In this document: positions 43,932 to 53,231 of the stretch, piece after piece
How positions within the stretch are numbered: position 1 is the first letter of the stretch
Layout of the letters: every line of letters begins with the position of its first letter
Source of the DNA: Ferribacterium limneticum
Lineage (GTDB): Bacteria; Pseudomonadota; Gammaproteobacteria; Burkholderiales; Rhodocyclaceae
Direction: 5' to 3'
DNA: 64,000 nucleotides
Assembly (NCBI RefSeq): GCF_020510585.1
Contig: NZ_CP075190.1
Location: 2,230,001 to 2,294,000, forward strand
Program-made: the position numbers and the translations under genes
Notes under the pieces: model-generated
What the model was told of the DNA's origin: nothing
Databases searched by the model: none
The model's input: only the letters and a program-made list of their open reading frames with translations

Positions 43932-45220
43932 GCAACGCCCTGGCTATCGCCGGCGTCACGGCCGTCATCAAGGACCTGCTCGATTCCGGGATGATCGACC
44001 AGGCGATCAGCGACACGCTGGGTGCCGGCGTCCTCGTCACCAGCATGGCCCCGGACACGGTCTCGCTCGACAACGCCGATTCGCCCCAGCTCAATCTGTT
44101 TCTGCATCAGGTCACGCCCAATGTTGCCTGGCGCAATGCCGCCCTGCCGTCGCGCGACGCCGCCGGAAACCGCATCACCAACCCGCCCCTCGCCCTCGAT
44201 CTGCATTACCTGCTGACCGCCTACGGCCGAGCCGAATTGCAGGCCGAAGTGCTGCTCGGCTACGCCCTGCAACTGCTCCACGAAACCCCCGTGCTGCCGC
44301 GCGAAGCCATTCGCCGGGCGCTCGTCCCGACCGTACTCGACGGCGCCATCCTGCCGACGGTATTCCAAAGCCTGAGCGGCGCCGACCTGGCAGAACAGAT
44401 CGAGTTGCTCAAGATTACCCCGGCCGCACTCGGCAGCGAAGAAATGTCCCGCCTGTGGTCGGCCATCCAGGCGCGCTATCGGCCGACCGCCGCCTTTCAG
44501 GTCTCGGTCGTCCTGATCGAATCGCGCAAGTCCGCGCGCAGCCCGCTGCCCGTGCTCAGCCGTGGCGAAACCGACCCGGTCTCGCAGCGCGACCGCGGCG
44601 TCCTCGCCTTCAGCGGCCTCACCCCACCACTGCCGACGCTCGAAGCCGTCGTCCCGGCTGGCCGCCAGCCGGTCGCCGTCCCCGGCGGCGAAGTCACGCT
44701 CGAAGGGCACCATCTCGACGGCGTCGACCGTCAGATCACCTTCAGCCTGGCCGCCTTCCAGATCAGCCGCAGCGTGCCGGTCACCAGCGGCGGCCCGGAC
44801 AAGCTCAGCTTCACGGTCCCGAACGACCTGCCGGTCGGCCTCTACCGCATCGACCTGTCGGTGCAACGGCTCGACGACAGCCACGCCCGGCGCACCAACC
44901 AGTTGCCGCTGGCCCTCGCCCCGCTGCCCGTGCTGCCGCCCTTCAGCGCCAGCCGCAACGCCAACACCGTGACGCTGGTCCTCGACATCGCGCCGCCCAT
45001 CCGCCCCGGACAAGCCGCAGCATTGATCCTCGGCGAACGCGAAATCGCCGCCGAGACCATCACCGCCACCGCCAGCCGGCTGACTTTCATCATCGCCGAC
45101 GCGCCGCCCGCCGGCAGCACCCATCTGGCCCGCCTGCGCATCGACGGCTTCGACAGCCCGATCATCGACCGCACGGCAACGCCCGTCGCCTACCTCGACC
45201 GCCGGATCACCCTGCCATGA
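43928..45220 (+). CDS. eCIS DUF4255 protein (Afp16/Pvc16-like)
   Basis: 430 residues. The first 190 are DUF4255: MSNALAIAGVTAVIKDLLDS, DSPQLNLFLHQVTPNVAWRN, PPLALDLHYLLTAYGRAELQ and EVLLGYALQLLHETPVLPRE. In Afp/PVC this protein caps the distal end of tube and sheath and fixes particle length. The C-terminal half (VPGGEVTLEGHHLDG, VLPPFSASRNANTVTLVLDI) looks like two Ig/IPT-type beta-sandwiches, an extension beyond minimal Afp16. Overlaps both neighbours by 4 bases. Confidence 0.9.
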   Translation: MSNALAIAGVTAVIKDLLDSGMIDQAISDTLGAGVLVTSMAPDTVSLDNADSPQLNLFLHQVTPNVAWRNAALPSRDAAGNRITNPPLALDLHYLLTAYGRAELQAEVLLGYALQLLHETPVLPREAIRRALVPTVLDGAILPTVFQSLSGADLAEQIELLKITPAALGSEEMSRLWSAIQARYRPTAAFQVSVVLIESRKSARSPLPVLSRGETDPVSQRDRGVLAFSGLTPPLPTLEAVVPAGRQPVAVPGGEVTLEGHHLDGVDRQITFSLAAFQISRSVPVTSGGPDKLSFTVPNDLPVGLYRIDLSVQRLDDSHARRTNQLPLALAPLPVLPPFSASRNANTVTLVLDIAPPIRPGQAAALILGEREIAAETITATASRLTFIIADAPPAGSTHLARLRIDGFDSPIIDRTATPVAYLDRRITLP

Positions 45221-47196
45221 ACGCCCCGCTCGCCCAGGACTGGACCATCGCCAATCAGCAACTGCTGGTCGCCGAGTTCGCCCGGCTCAAGGAGCGGCTG
45301 CCACGGTCAACCGGAAATAATGCCCAAAATCAAAATGCCGAAACCGGCGCCGCCCTCGCCGACGCCCGCCAGTTGCTCCATACCGAAAGCGCCATCGACT
45401 GGCTGACAGCCGCCTTCGGTCTCTCCGGTTTCGAGCGCGACCTTCTATTGCTCTGCGCCGGCGCCGAAATGGATGCCGAACTCGCCCGCGCCTGCGCCCT
45501 GGCCCACGGCGACACGACGCGGCCCTGGGTCACCTTCAGCCTCGCCCTGGCCACGCTCGAATCGCCGCACTGGAGCGCCCTGACACCGCAACGCCCGCTG
45601 CGGCGCTGGCGCCTCATCGACATCGACAACCATGCCGGCCTCGCCGCCAGCCGCCTGCGCATCGACGAGCGCGTGCTGCACTTCCTCGTCGGCATCAATG
45701 AACTCGACGTCCGTCTCGCCCATCTGCTCCGCCCAGCCCTTGCCCTGCCCCGGCAGGCCGGCAGCCACGCGGCCACGACGCAAGCCGCGCTTGCTGCGCT
45801 CGACACCGGGCGCGAAGGCCCCGGCCAATGGCCAGTCATCATCCTCGAAGGCGACGACCCGGCCGCCCAGGAAGACATCGCGACGCGCTGCGCCGACGCC
45901 CTCGGCCTGAGCTGCCTGGCCATTCAGGCCGAAGACATCCCGCTCGCCGCTGAAGAACGCGCCGCCCTGATCACCCTCTGGCAACGCGAAGCCACGCTGC
46001 TCGGCGCTGCCCTCTTGGTCGTCATCGGCGATCCAGTCTCGCCTGCTGGGGAGGCTGCCCGCGCCCTCATCGAACGGATCGGCGGCCTGTGCCTGGTAGC
46101 CTGCCCGAGCGCCCCGGCGCTGCTCACCCAAAACCTGCGTTTCCCGGTCAACAAGCCGGCCGGCGCCGATCGCCGGCAACTGTGGATCGACACCCTCGGC
46201 CCCGCCGGCGCCCACCGCGCCGGACCGGAACTCGACCGCGCCGCCAGCCATTTCCGCCTCGGCAGCCGGGCCGTCCAGAGCATCGCCAAAACCCTGCAAA
46301 CCAGCCTTGCCATCCCTTCCGGCAACGCCGGGGCCACGGCGCCCGGCCCGCTGTGGAACGGCTGCCGCCAGGAAAGCCGCGGCGGCCTCGACAATCTTGC
46401 CCAGCGCCTCGAAACGACGGCCGACTGGGACAGCCTCGTCCTGCCGGAGGCCCAGCTCGCCGTCCTGCGCCAGATCGCCGCCCACCTCCGCCAGCGCTTC
46501 AGGGTCCAGGAAGAATGGGGCTTCGCCGCCCAGGGCAGCCGCGGCCTCGGCCTCGCCACGCTGTTCGCCGGCGAGAGCGGCACCGGCAAGACGCTCGCCG
46601 CCGAGGTACTGGCCCACAGCCTGAACCTCGACCTCTACCGCATCGACCTGTCGGCCGTCGTCAGCAAATACATCGGTGAAACCGAGAAAAACCTGCGCCG
46701 GGTTTTCGACGCCGCCGAAGACTGCGGCGCCATCCTGCTCTTCGATGAAGCCGACGCCCTGTTCGGCAAGCGCACCGAGGTCAAGGACAGCCACGACCGG
46801 CACGCCAACATCGAAGTCAGCTACTTGCTGCAACGCATGGAGGCCTACCACGGCCTCGCCGTGCTCACCACCAACCTCAAGTCCAGTCTCGACACCGCCT
46901 TCCTGCGCCGGTTGCGCTTCGTCGTCCAGTTTCCCTTCCCCGACCAGGAGCAGCGTATCGCCCTCTGGCAGCGGGCCTTCCCGGCCGCCACGCCAACCCG
47001 CGACCTTGATCTCGACAAACTCTCCCGCCTCTCGATGACCGGCGGCAGCATCCGCAACATCGCCCTCAACGCCGCCTTTCTTGCCGCCGATGCCGGTGAA
47101 CCGGTCGGCATGAGCCACCTGCTGACGGCCGCCCACGCCGAAGCCTCCAAACGCGAACGGCCGCTGGCCGATGCTGAAACGCGAGGCTGGGCATGA
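45217..47196 (+). CDS. eCIS AAA+ ATPase (Afp15/Pvc15-like)
   Basis: 659 residues. The C-terminal AAA+ module has Walker A (LFAGESGTGKTLAAEV), Walker B (AILLFDEADALFGKR), sensor/arginine finger segment (AFLRRLRFVVQFPFPDQEQR) and the preceding pore segment (VVSKYIGETEKNLRRVF). The N-terminal half is a degenerate ATPase-like region. Afp15/Pvc15 ATPases are needed for eCIS particle assembly and effector loading. Residues 29-41 (PRSTGNNAQNQNA) are encoded by a dispersed repeat copy in a linker just after the first helix. The start overlaps the DUF4255 stop codon (ATGA). Confidence 0.93.
   Translation: MNAPLAQDWTIANQQLLVAEFARLKERLPRSTGNNAQNQNAETGAALADARQLLHTESAIDWLTAAFGLSGFERDLLLLCAGAEMDAELARACALAHGDTTRPWVTFSLALATLESPHWSALTPQRPLRRWRLIDIDNHAGLAASRLRIDERVLHFLVGINELDVRLAHLLRPALALPRQAGSHAATTQAALAALDTGREGPGQWPVIILEGDDPAAQEDIATRCADALGLSCLAIQAEDIPLAAEERAALITLWQREATLLGAALLVVIGDPVSPAGEAARALIERIGGLCLVACPSAPALLTQNLRFPVNKPAGADRRQLWIDTLGPAGAHRAGPELDRAASHFRLGSRAVQSIAKTLQTSLAIPSGNAGATAPGPLWNGCRQESRGGLDNLAQRLETTADWDSLVLPEAQLAVLRQIAAHLRQRFRVQEEWGFAAQGSRGLGLATLFAGESGTGKTLAAEVLAHSLNLDLYRIDLSAVVSKYIGETEKNLRRVFDAAEDCGAILLFDEADALFGKRTEVKDSHDRHANIEVSYLLQRMEAYHGLAVLTTNLKSSLDTAFLRRLRFVVQFPFPDQEQRIALWQRAFPAATPTRDLDLDKLSRLSMTGGSIRNIALNAAFLAADAGEPVGMSHLLTAAHAEASKRERPLADAETRGWA
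45301..45339 (-). repeat. Dispersed repeat, copy 12 (5' end of the eCIS ATPase gene)
   Basis: Minus strand: GGCATTTTGATTTTGGGC, then ATTATTTCCGGTTGACC and GTGG. Antisense; read in another frame than most copies, encoding PRSTGNNAQNQ. Confidence 0.85.
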
Positions 47197-47441
47197 AAAA
47201 AATCCACCTCCACATCGAGCATCTGAGCCTGCCCGGCTACACCCCGGCCGAGCGTCGCGCCTTTGTCGCGGCGCTGGAGCGCGAGCTCGCCGCCAGCGCC
47301 ATGGCCGGCAATGCATCGCTGTCGCGTCGCGCCAATAGCGAATCCTTGCGCGTCAGCACGCCGGACCTGCAACCGCAGACCGTCGCCCGAAACGCCGTCG
47401 CCGGGATGCTCCCCGGCCGGAAAGGCGGTGGCCGGACATGA
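47193..47441 (+). CDS. Small eCIS protein, 82 aa
   Basis: Starts MKKIHLHIEHLSLPGYTPAE followed by RRAFVAALERELAASAMAG; this strand-helix unit recurs in small proteins next to eCIS ATPase and DUF4157 genes. The C-terminus is Arg/Gly-rich and looks disordered. It overlaps both neighbours by 4 bases, so it is made stoichiometrically with them. It could be an adaptor for the DUF4157 proteins; no direct evidence. Confidence 0.65.
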   Translation: MKKIHLHIEHLSLPGYTPAERRAFVAALERELAASAMAGNASLSRRANSESLRVSTPDLQPQTVARNAVAGMLPGRKGGGRT

Positions 47442-49345
47442 AACAGTTCAGCCGGGCTTACCCCGAAATGACCACGCTGCCGCCGCGCCCGGCCCCGGAA
47501 CGGCACAGTCGCGAGGTCCTGGCCGATCAGCGGGCGGCGCACGCGCTAGGCAACGGCATGCTCCGCAGCCCCCTTTCCGCGCCGCAACGCAGCCTGCCGA
47601 ACTGGCAAAGCGCCGGCAACCCGCTCCCGGAACAGGGCGGGCACAGCCTGTCGCCGACCCTGCGCGCCCCGTTCGAGCAAGGTTTCGGCCATGACTTTTC
47701 CCAGGTTCGCATCTTCCCGGCCGGCAAAACGGCCGAGGCGGTGCACAAGGCCGGCAGCCGCGCCATCACCTGCGGTCCCCGCATCGCCCTGGCACCGGGC
47801 CATTGGGCGCCGGAAACGCCGACCGGCCGTGCCCTGCTCGCCCATGAACTGGCCCACGTCACGCAGCAGGCAGGCGAAGGCAGGACGCGGCTCGATCACA
47901 AGACGCTGGACGAAGAGATCGACGAGGAACTCAAAGCCAAGGCCACCGATCCGAAGACGCTTGACCCGACGCATCGGGAATACGCCCGCACGCTGCAGGG
48001 CCACGGTTTCGACATCACCCACAACAAGGCCATGGAGCTGCTGCCGGAACCCAAGGATCCGAAAGCCAAGGCGGCCTGGAAGCGCCAGTTCGAGAAAATC
48101 GACAAACTGGCCGGCCGCATCCTCGACCAGAGCGGCCCGCTGGTCGAACAAAAGGAAAGCCGGGCGCAGTCGCTGGCGACCGACCTGGCCACCGCTGGTT
48201 TCATCAATGAAGCGATGGCGCTGGCGCCCAAGATCACCGACCCCGACCTGCGCAAGTTCGTCTATCAGGCCGCACTCGGCCAGCCGGCCAAGGTGAGTGA
48301 AGCCCAGGTCACCACCATCGCCCAGTTTCAGGCGGCCAACGCCAAGGATCTGGCCGACCACGACCTGTTCACGCGCCTGACCACCGATCAGGGCGGCTAT
48401 GCCAAGGATCTCGGCAGTGCCAAGGTCAACGCAGCGCTCAAGGTCGTCGTCAAGACTTACGCCACGGCGAGCGACCTGCCGCAAAAACTCGCGCAGTTGC
48501 TGTTCTTCCACCCGGGCAGCCGGGCCGCCTTCACCACCTGGATGCTGGCCGAGAAGCGCAGTGCGTTGCTCAAGCAGGTCTCCGACCAGGCCTATTTCGT
48601 CGAAGGCGCCAATATCCAGGCTGGCGGCAAAACCCTGCACCCCGACGCCGCGACGCTCGGTTGGGCGATCGGCAACAAGCAGCGGATCACCGTCGACGAC
48701 GTGATCGCCCTCTGCGCCGCTGCCGGCACGCCACTCAAGGCGCCGGCCGCCAACGACATCGGCACGCTCAAGGCCTGGCTGGAACTGAACACCGAGAAAA
48801 TTGGCCAGGCGCTCGCCAAACAGAACCCCGGCAAGCCGGAAGTGGCGGCAGCGATGTACACCCAGATCGTCGAAGCCTTCACCTGGCATGTCCCGGCCGA
48901 CTCCAAGGAGGACGTCAAGCCGGACAAGAGCGGGCATATCACCAAGCTCAGCGCGGCTGGCCCGCAGAACAGCCAGCTCAAGGTCGACTGCGACGTGCTG
49001 GCCACCTACGGCGTGCGCCTGCTGGTCGCCGGCGGCTACACCCCGATCGGCTACATGGCGGTCAAACCGACCGACCCCGACCGCGCGCCGCACGCCATGG
49101 CCCTGCTCCAGAACGGCAAGGACTTCTATGCCATCTCCAACAACGCGACGAAGAAGCTGACGGCCAGCAAGAAAGCCGACGCCCTCAAGGAAACGCGCGA
49201 CTTCGGCCTCGACGAAGCCTACGACGCCAGCCGCCCGCTGACCGGCTACGGCATTTATTACATGGACTGCGATGCCAAGGGCACGCTGCCCGACGAAGTG
49301 CTCAACCAGGACAGCAAGGCCCACGATGGAGGACTGAGCAAATGA
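47438..49345 (+). CDS. DUF4157 protein, putative eCIS effector with C-terminal Cys/His domain
   Basis: 635 residues. A Pro-rich N-terminus leads into DUF4157 (residues about 75-150: LRAPFEQGFGHDFSQVRIFP, LAPGHWAPETPTGRALLAHE, then LAHVTQQ), which contains the metalloprotease-like HELAH. DUF4157 is the most frequent domain fused to eCIS cargo. The long middle is helical. The C-terminal 130 residues hold LKVDCDVLATYGVRLLVAGG and PHAMALLQNGKDFYAISNNA, an ordered Cys...His...Asn/Asp pattern as in transglutaminase-like or papain-like enzymes. A cysteine-protease or deamidase toxin is possible but unproven. Confidence 0.8.
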   Translation: MKQFSRAYPEMTTLPPRPAPERHSREVLADQRAAHALGNGMLRSPLSAPQRSLPNWQSAGNPLPEQGGHSLSPTLRAPFEQGFGHDFSQVRIFPAGKTAEAVHKAGSRAITCGPRIALAPGHWAPETPTGRALLAHELAHVTQQAGEGRTRLDHKTLDEEIDEELKAKATDPKTLDPTHREYARTLQGHGFDITHNKAMELLPEPKDPKAKAAWKRQFEKIDKLAGRILDQSGPLVEQKESRAQSLATDLATAGFINEAMALAPKITDPDLRKFVYQAALGQPAKVSEAQVTTIAQFQAANAKDLADHDLFTRLTTDQGGYAKDLGSAKVNAALKVVVKTYATASDLPQKLAQLLFFHPGSRAAFTTWMLAEKRSALLKQVSDQAYFVEGANIQAGGKTLHPDAATLGWAIGNKQRITVDDVIALCAAAGTPLKAPAANDIGTLKAWLELNTEKIGQALAKQNPGKPEVAAAMYTQIVEAFTWHVPADSKEDVKPDKSGHITKLSAAGPQNSQLKVDCDVLATYGVRLLVAGGYTPIGYMAVKPTDPDRAPHAMALLQNGKDFYAISNNATKKLTASKKADALKETRDFGLDEAYDASRPLTGYGIYYMDCDAKGTLPDEVLNQDSKAHDGGLSK

Positions 49346-51147
49346 GCCAGCTTGCCCGTCCCGTCGCGGCACCCACCGCTGCCGTAGCCCGCCCCGCCAC
49401 CGCGGCCCGCCTCGCGCTTCAGCCGAACAAGTCAGTCGTGACGGCACCCCACGAAGCGGCACCTTCCCTGTCAGCCAGCGGCCAGCCGCTGCCCAACGCC
49501 CTGCGCCAGGAATTCGAACCGTTCTTCGCCCACGACCTGTCGCGCGTCCGCATCCACACCGACCACCCGGCCCAGTCCGCCGCCGACAACCTCGCCGCCG
49601 ACGCCTTCGCCATGGGCAGCGACATTGCCTTCGCCGCCAACCGCTTCCGCCCGGATACCGTCGGCGGGCGCCGGCTGCTCGTCCATGAACTGGCGCATGT
49701 CGTGCAACAGGGCGCGATTCCTACGGTCAACCGGAAAAACGGGCCAAAAACGCTGCCGCAAACCGCCGAACGGCAGGCCGACTCCGCCGCCCTGGCCTAT
49801 CTCGCCGGCCGCCCCGCTCCGGTGCTATCCCGCTTTCAGCCTGGCCTGGCCTGTGCCGTGAAGACCAATGGCGGTGAGTTCGATACCGACCGCTATACGC
49901 CGACCAACGTCCCGCCAAGACGAGGCGGCACCGTCGGCAAGGTCATTGGCGCCAGCATCCGCCTGCACTTCACCCCCAACGACCTGGTCGAAGCCGACCT
50001 CATCGGCACCGTGCAAACCGTGCGCACGCTGCGAAACACCCGGGCCGGCGGCGCCATCAACGCGACCAGTTTCCCGACGCCGCACAAGGGCACGCTGGCG
50101 CTCGGCAGAACCGAAAGCGACCCGGGCCGGGTCATCGACCAGACCGACACCGGCACCCGGCGCACACCCAACACCAACCCGCTCTACGCCACCGACGCCA
50201 AGCCCGGCGCCATCCCGACGAAGCTGACAGACGCGGTTCCTGCGCCCGAAACGGTCGGCGCCGGCGCCGGTTACGGCAAGGACACCTTTGGCGAACACGG
50301 CCACCGGAAAAAGAAGGCCGACGGCAGCTTCGAGGTCAAGAAAGCCACCCTGTCGGACTCCCCCAGCCGCTCCATCGAATTCGCCCGGCAGGAATGGGTG
50401 CAGACCTTCGAGGTCTCGGCGCTGGCGCTTTCCGGCCCGCTGGCCAACACATATCTCGGATCGGTCGAATGGGGCTGGAAATGCGACGCCGCCGGCACCG
50501 CCACGCTCGATCCGCCGGCCATCCGCCTGATTTCGCCGGGACTGCCGAGCAGCGCCTTCGCTGATGCAGCGAAAAAGTGGAATGCCGGCAAGACGGTGCG
50601 CAATCCGGCAACCAGAAGGCCCCTCGATACCATCGATCTGCCGCTGCCGACCAGCGCCACCGAGACCAGCAACAAGCCGGCCGTGGAACGCGGCACCGGC
50701 GAAATGCTGCTCGCGCTCGACACCGTCAACACCACGCTGAAAACTGCGACCGATGTGGACAAGAACGCCAAGACGCTGGAAAAGCGCGCCATGGAGCAAA
50801 CCCTGTCCACCCGCCAGGTGCTGGTGAACGTCAACGTCAAGAAGACCGAGGACTGGACCGGGGCCGACGAGGTCTATGCGCTGCTCAAAAGTGGCAACAA
50901 ACAAGCCAAAACTCCCGTCAAGAGCCTCAACGACGGCCAATCCGGCAGCTTCGCCCTGCCGCTGCCCAGCCTCATGCCGATCAAGGGGCCGATCTCGGTC
51001 CAGATCTACGACGAGGATACCGGCACCTTCTTCGACCGGGACGACCTGATCGTCCACATGCTCTGGCAGCCGCCTTATGGCGGCATCCGCAACACCCGCT
51101 CGCGTGACGAAGCGGATTACGACGTCGTCGTGAGGTTCAACAAATGA
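49342..51147 (+). CDS. Second DUF4157 protein, putative eCIS effector
   Basis: 601 residues, 4-base overlap with the first DUF4157 gene. The domain (residues about 50-155) shows ALRQEFEPFFAHDLSRVRIH, DNLAADAFAMGSDIAFAANR and VGGRRLLVHELAHVVQQG. A dispersed repeat copy (residues 128-137, TVNRKNGPKT) sits between HELAH and the following helix ERQADSAALAYLAGR. The rest is beta-rich with YLGSVEWGWKCDAAGTATLD and a C-terminal SVQIYDEDTGTFFDRDD that looks C2-like or structural. No toxin motif recognised. Confidence 0.78.
   Translation: MSQLARPVAAPTAAVARPATAARLALQPNKSVVTAPHEAAPSLSASGQPLPNALRQEFEPFFAHDLSRVRIHTDHPAQSAADNLAADAFAMGSDIAFAANRFRPDTVGGRRLLVHELAHVVQQGAIPTVNRKNGPKTLPQTAERQADSAALAYLAGRPAPVLSRFQPGLACAVKTNGGEFDTDRYTPTNVPPRRGGTVGKVIGASIRLHFTPNDLVEADLIGTVQTVRTLRNTRAGGAINATSFPTPHKGTLALGRTESDPGRVIDQTDTGTRRTPNTNPLYATDAKPGAIPTKLTDAVPAPETVGAGAGYGKDTFGEHGHRKKKADGSFEVKKATLSDSPSRSIEFARQEWVQTFEVSALALSGPLANTYLGSVEWGWKCDAAGTATLDPPAIRLISPGLPSSAFADAAKKWNAGKTVRNPATRRPLDTIDLPLPTSATETSNKPAVERGTGEMLLALDTVNTTLKTATDVDKNAKTLEKRAMEQTLSTRQVLVNVNVKKTEDWTGADEVYALLKSGNKQAKTPVKSLNDGQSGSFALPLPSLMPIKGPISVQIYDEDTGTFFDRDDLIVHMLWQPPYGGIRNTRSRDEADYDVVVRFNK
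49721..49757 (-). repeat. Dispersed repeat, copy 13 (in the second DUF4157 gene)
   Basis: Minus strand: GGCAGCGTTTTTGGCCC, then GTTTTTCCGGTTGACC and GTAG. Antisense; encodes TVNRKNGPKT directly after the HELAH helix. Confidence 0.8.
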
Positions 51148-51797
51148 GCGGCCCTCTCTCCTCCGGCTTGCTGCGCGGCGGCCTGATCCTGATCGACCCG
51201 GCCAGCGGCGCCGTCCAGCGGGTCATTTCGCTGCAGTACAACCCGGAAACCCTGACCCGAACGCTGCAACCGCAGGCCACCGAGTCGAGCGGCCCATTTT
51301 CCGAGCCCTTGCGCCTGAAGGGACCGCCAACCGAAACCTTCAAGCTTGAGGCCGAAATCGACGCCACCGATCAACTGGAATTCCCTGATCAGCATCCTAA
51401 GGCCGTCTCATCGGGCATCCATCCGCAACTGGCGGCGCTGGAAACCATTGTTTATCCGGACAGCGACACGCTGATCCAGAACAACACGCTGCTCAGCTTC
51501 GGCACCCTGGAAATCGCCCCGACGGTGGCGCCGCTGACCCTCTTCGTGTGGAGCAAGGAACGTGTCGTACCGGTGCGCATCACCGATTTTTCGATTACCG
51601 AAGAGGCTTTCGACAGCGCGCTCAACCCCATCCGCGCAAAGGTTTCCCTGAGTCTCAAGGTCCTCCATGTCGGCGACCTCGGTTTCAACGACAAGGGCGG
51701 CCATCTTTATATGGTTTATCAGCAGCGCAAGGAACGCCTGGCGGCCGATGCCGGCCTTGGCAGCCTGGCCTCGCTGGGATTGAGTGGACTGCCATGA
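51144..51797 (+). CDS. eCIS tube-baseplate adaptor (Afp7/Pvc7 N-terminal-like)
   Basis: 217 residues. GGLILIDPASGAVQRVISLQ, then YNPETLTRTLQPQATES and LKGPPTETFKLEAEIDATDQ are typical of the CIS tube-adaptor family; VKVSLSLKVL-like IRAKVSLSLKVLHVGDLGF follows. In Afp/PVC this protein links tube and hub and carries a C-terminal LysM. Here LysM seems to be provided by the separate 105-aa protein encoded next (4-base overlap). Confidence 0.85.
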   Translation: MSGPLSSGLLRGGLILIDPASGAVQRVISLQYNPETLTRTLQPQATESSGPFSEPLRLKGPPTETFKLEAEIDATDQLEFPDQHPKAVSSGIHPQLAALETIVYPDSDTLIQNNTLLSFGTLEIAPTVAPLTLFVWSKERVVPVRITDFSITEEAFDSALNPIRAKVSLSLKVLHVGDLGFNDKGGHLYMVYQQRKERLAADAGLGSLASLGLSGLP

Positions 51798-52111
51798 GCA
51801 TCGAACGTTTCCCGCCCAACAGCCGCTACAACGGCGTACCAACAGCCGAACTGGCTGGCCCTGACGGCGAAAAGATCGTCTATCTGCGCCGCCGCTTCAT
51901 CCCCGATCCGGCGACACTGGTCACCGTCGGCGAAGTCCAGGTCCAGGGCGGCGACCGTCTCGACCGGCTGGCCGCGACCAATCTCGGCGACCCGATCCAG
52001 TACTGGCGCATCGCCGACGGCAATGGCGCCCAGGTGCCAAGCGATCTTGAACATCCCGGCGACACGCTGCGCCTGACCCTGCCGGCCGGCCTCGGAGGCG
52101 GCGGTGCTTAA
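51794..52111 (+). CDS. LysM-like tail protein, 105 aa
   Basis: A small protein with YNGVPTAELAGPDGEKIVYL and LVTVGEVQVQGGDRLDRLAA, then TNLGDPIQYWRIADGNG, a layout like tail protein X/LysM segments (G-D-R-L-D-x-L-A...NLGD...W-I-A-D-N). It probably completes the split Afp7 and clamps tube to baseplate. It overlaps both neighbours and is exactly in the place where the LysM part of Afp7 would be. Confidence 0.75.
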   Translation: MSIERFPPNSRYNGVPTAELAGPDGEKIVYLRRRFIPDPATLVTVGEVQVQGGDRLDRLAATNLGDPIQYWRIADGNGAQVPSDLEHPGDTLRLTLPAGLGGGGA

Positions 52112-53231
52112 GGGCATCCACCTGACGCTGCTGGTCGGTCCGGGCGTTCCTATCCCGGCGCCGAAGCCGCTGATGGACGCGCTGGAGAGCGTCGAGGTCA
52201 CCTCGTCCGCCGATACGCCAAGCGGCTTCCAGCTCAGTTTTGTCGTCGACAACCGCTCGCCGCTGCATACGCTGCTGCTCGTCGCCGGCGGCCAGGTGCC
52301 GTGGCTGCGCGTCATCCTCGTCGCCACCATGAACAGCCTGCCGACTGTGCTCATGGACGGCCTGATCACCCGCCAGGAAATCACCGGCGCCAACGAGCCC
52401 GGCCAGAGCCGGCTGACCATCACCGGCGAAGACCTGACGGTGGCGATGGACAAGCAGGACATGAGCGGCCTGCCTTACCCTGCGATGCCGCCGGCCGCCC
52501 GCGTCGCGCTGATCGTCGCCCGTTACGGCCTGTACGGCATGCTGCCGATCATCATCCCGTCACTGTTCGAGGACATCCCGATCCCGGTCGAGCGCATCCC
52601 GACTCACGAAGGCACCGACCTCGCCTACATCCGCGCACTGGCCAAGGAAGCCGGCCACGTCTTCTACATCGAACCCGGCCCGCTGCCTGGCGCCAATGTC
52701 GCCTACTGGGGGCCGGAAATCCGCATCGGCATGGTCCAGCCGGCGCTCAATCTGGGCATGGACGTCCATAGCAACGTCGAGTCGCTGTCCTTTGCCGTCA
52801 GCCAGTCGGGCGCCGAACTGCCCATCGTTTTCATCCAGAACCCGATCACCAAGTTCCCGATCCCGCTGCCCATCCCCGACGTCAGCCTGGCCAACCCGCC
52901 GCTTGGCCTGATTCCGCCAATGCCGAAGAGCATCAAGCTGATGAAGGAAACCGCCAAGCTGTCGCCCATCGCCGCCCTCGGCAAAGGGCTCGCAGCAGCA
53001 GCCGGTTCGTCGGCTGATGCGGTGACCGGCGACGGCAGCCTCGACGTGCTGCGCTACGGCCATGTGCTCAAGGCCCGCCAGCTGGTTGGCGTGCGCGGCG
53101 CCGGCCTGTCTTTCGACGGCCTCTATTACGTAAAGAAAGTCAGCAGCAAGCTCAAGGCCGGTGAGTTCAAGCAGAGTTTTTCGCTGGCCCGTAACGGCCT
53201 GATCTCAACCCTTCCTCTGGTGCCGGCATGA
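52104..53231 (+). CDS. eCIS hub protein (gpD/VgrG N-terminal-like, Afp8 part 1)
   Basis: 375 residues, GTG start inside the previous gene. DALESVEVTSSADTPSGFQL with FVVDNR, VLMDGLITRQEITGANEPGQ and SRLTITGEDLTVAMDKQD match phage late-control D/VgrG-like hub domains; YIRALAKEAGHVFYIEPGP and VESLSFAVSQSG follow. It forms the trimeric hub under the tube. In Afp8 this and the OB/spike part are one chain; here the spike part is a separate gene, overlapping by 4 bases. Confidence 0.87.
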   Translation: MLKGIHLTLLVGPGVPIPAPKPLMDALESVEVTSSADTPSGFQLSFVVDNRSPLHTLLLVAGGQVPWLRVILVATMNSLPTVLMDGLITRQEITGANEPGQSRLTITGEDLTVAMDKQDMSGLPYPAMPPAARVALIVARYGLYGMLPIIIPSLFEDIPIPVERIPTHEGTDLAYIRALAKEAGHVFYIEPGPLPGANVAYWGPEIRIGMVQPALNLGMDVHSNVESLSFAVSQSGAELPIVFIQNPITKFPIPLPIPDVSLANPPLGLIPPMPKSIKLMKETAKLSPIAALGKGLAAAAGSSADAVTGDGSLDVLRYGHVLKARQLVGVRGAGLSFDGLYYVKKVSSKLKAGEFKQSFSLARNGLISTLPLVPA

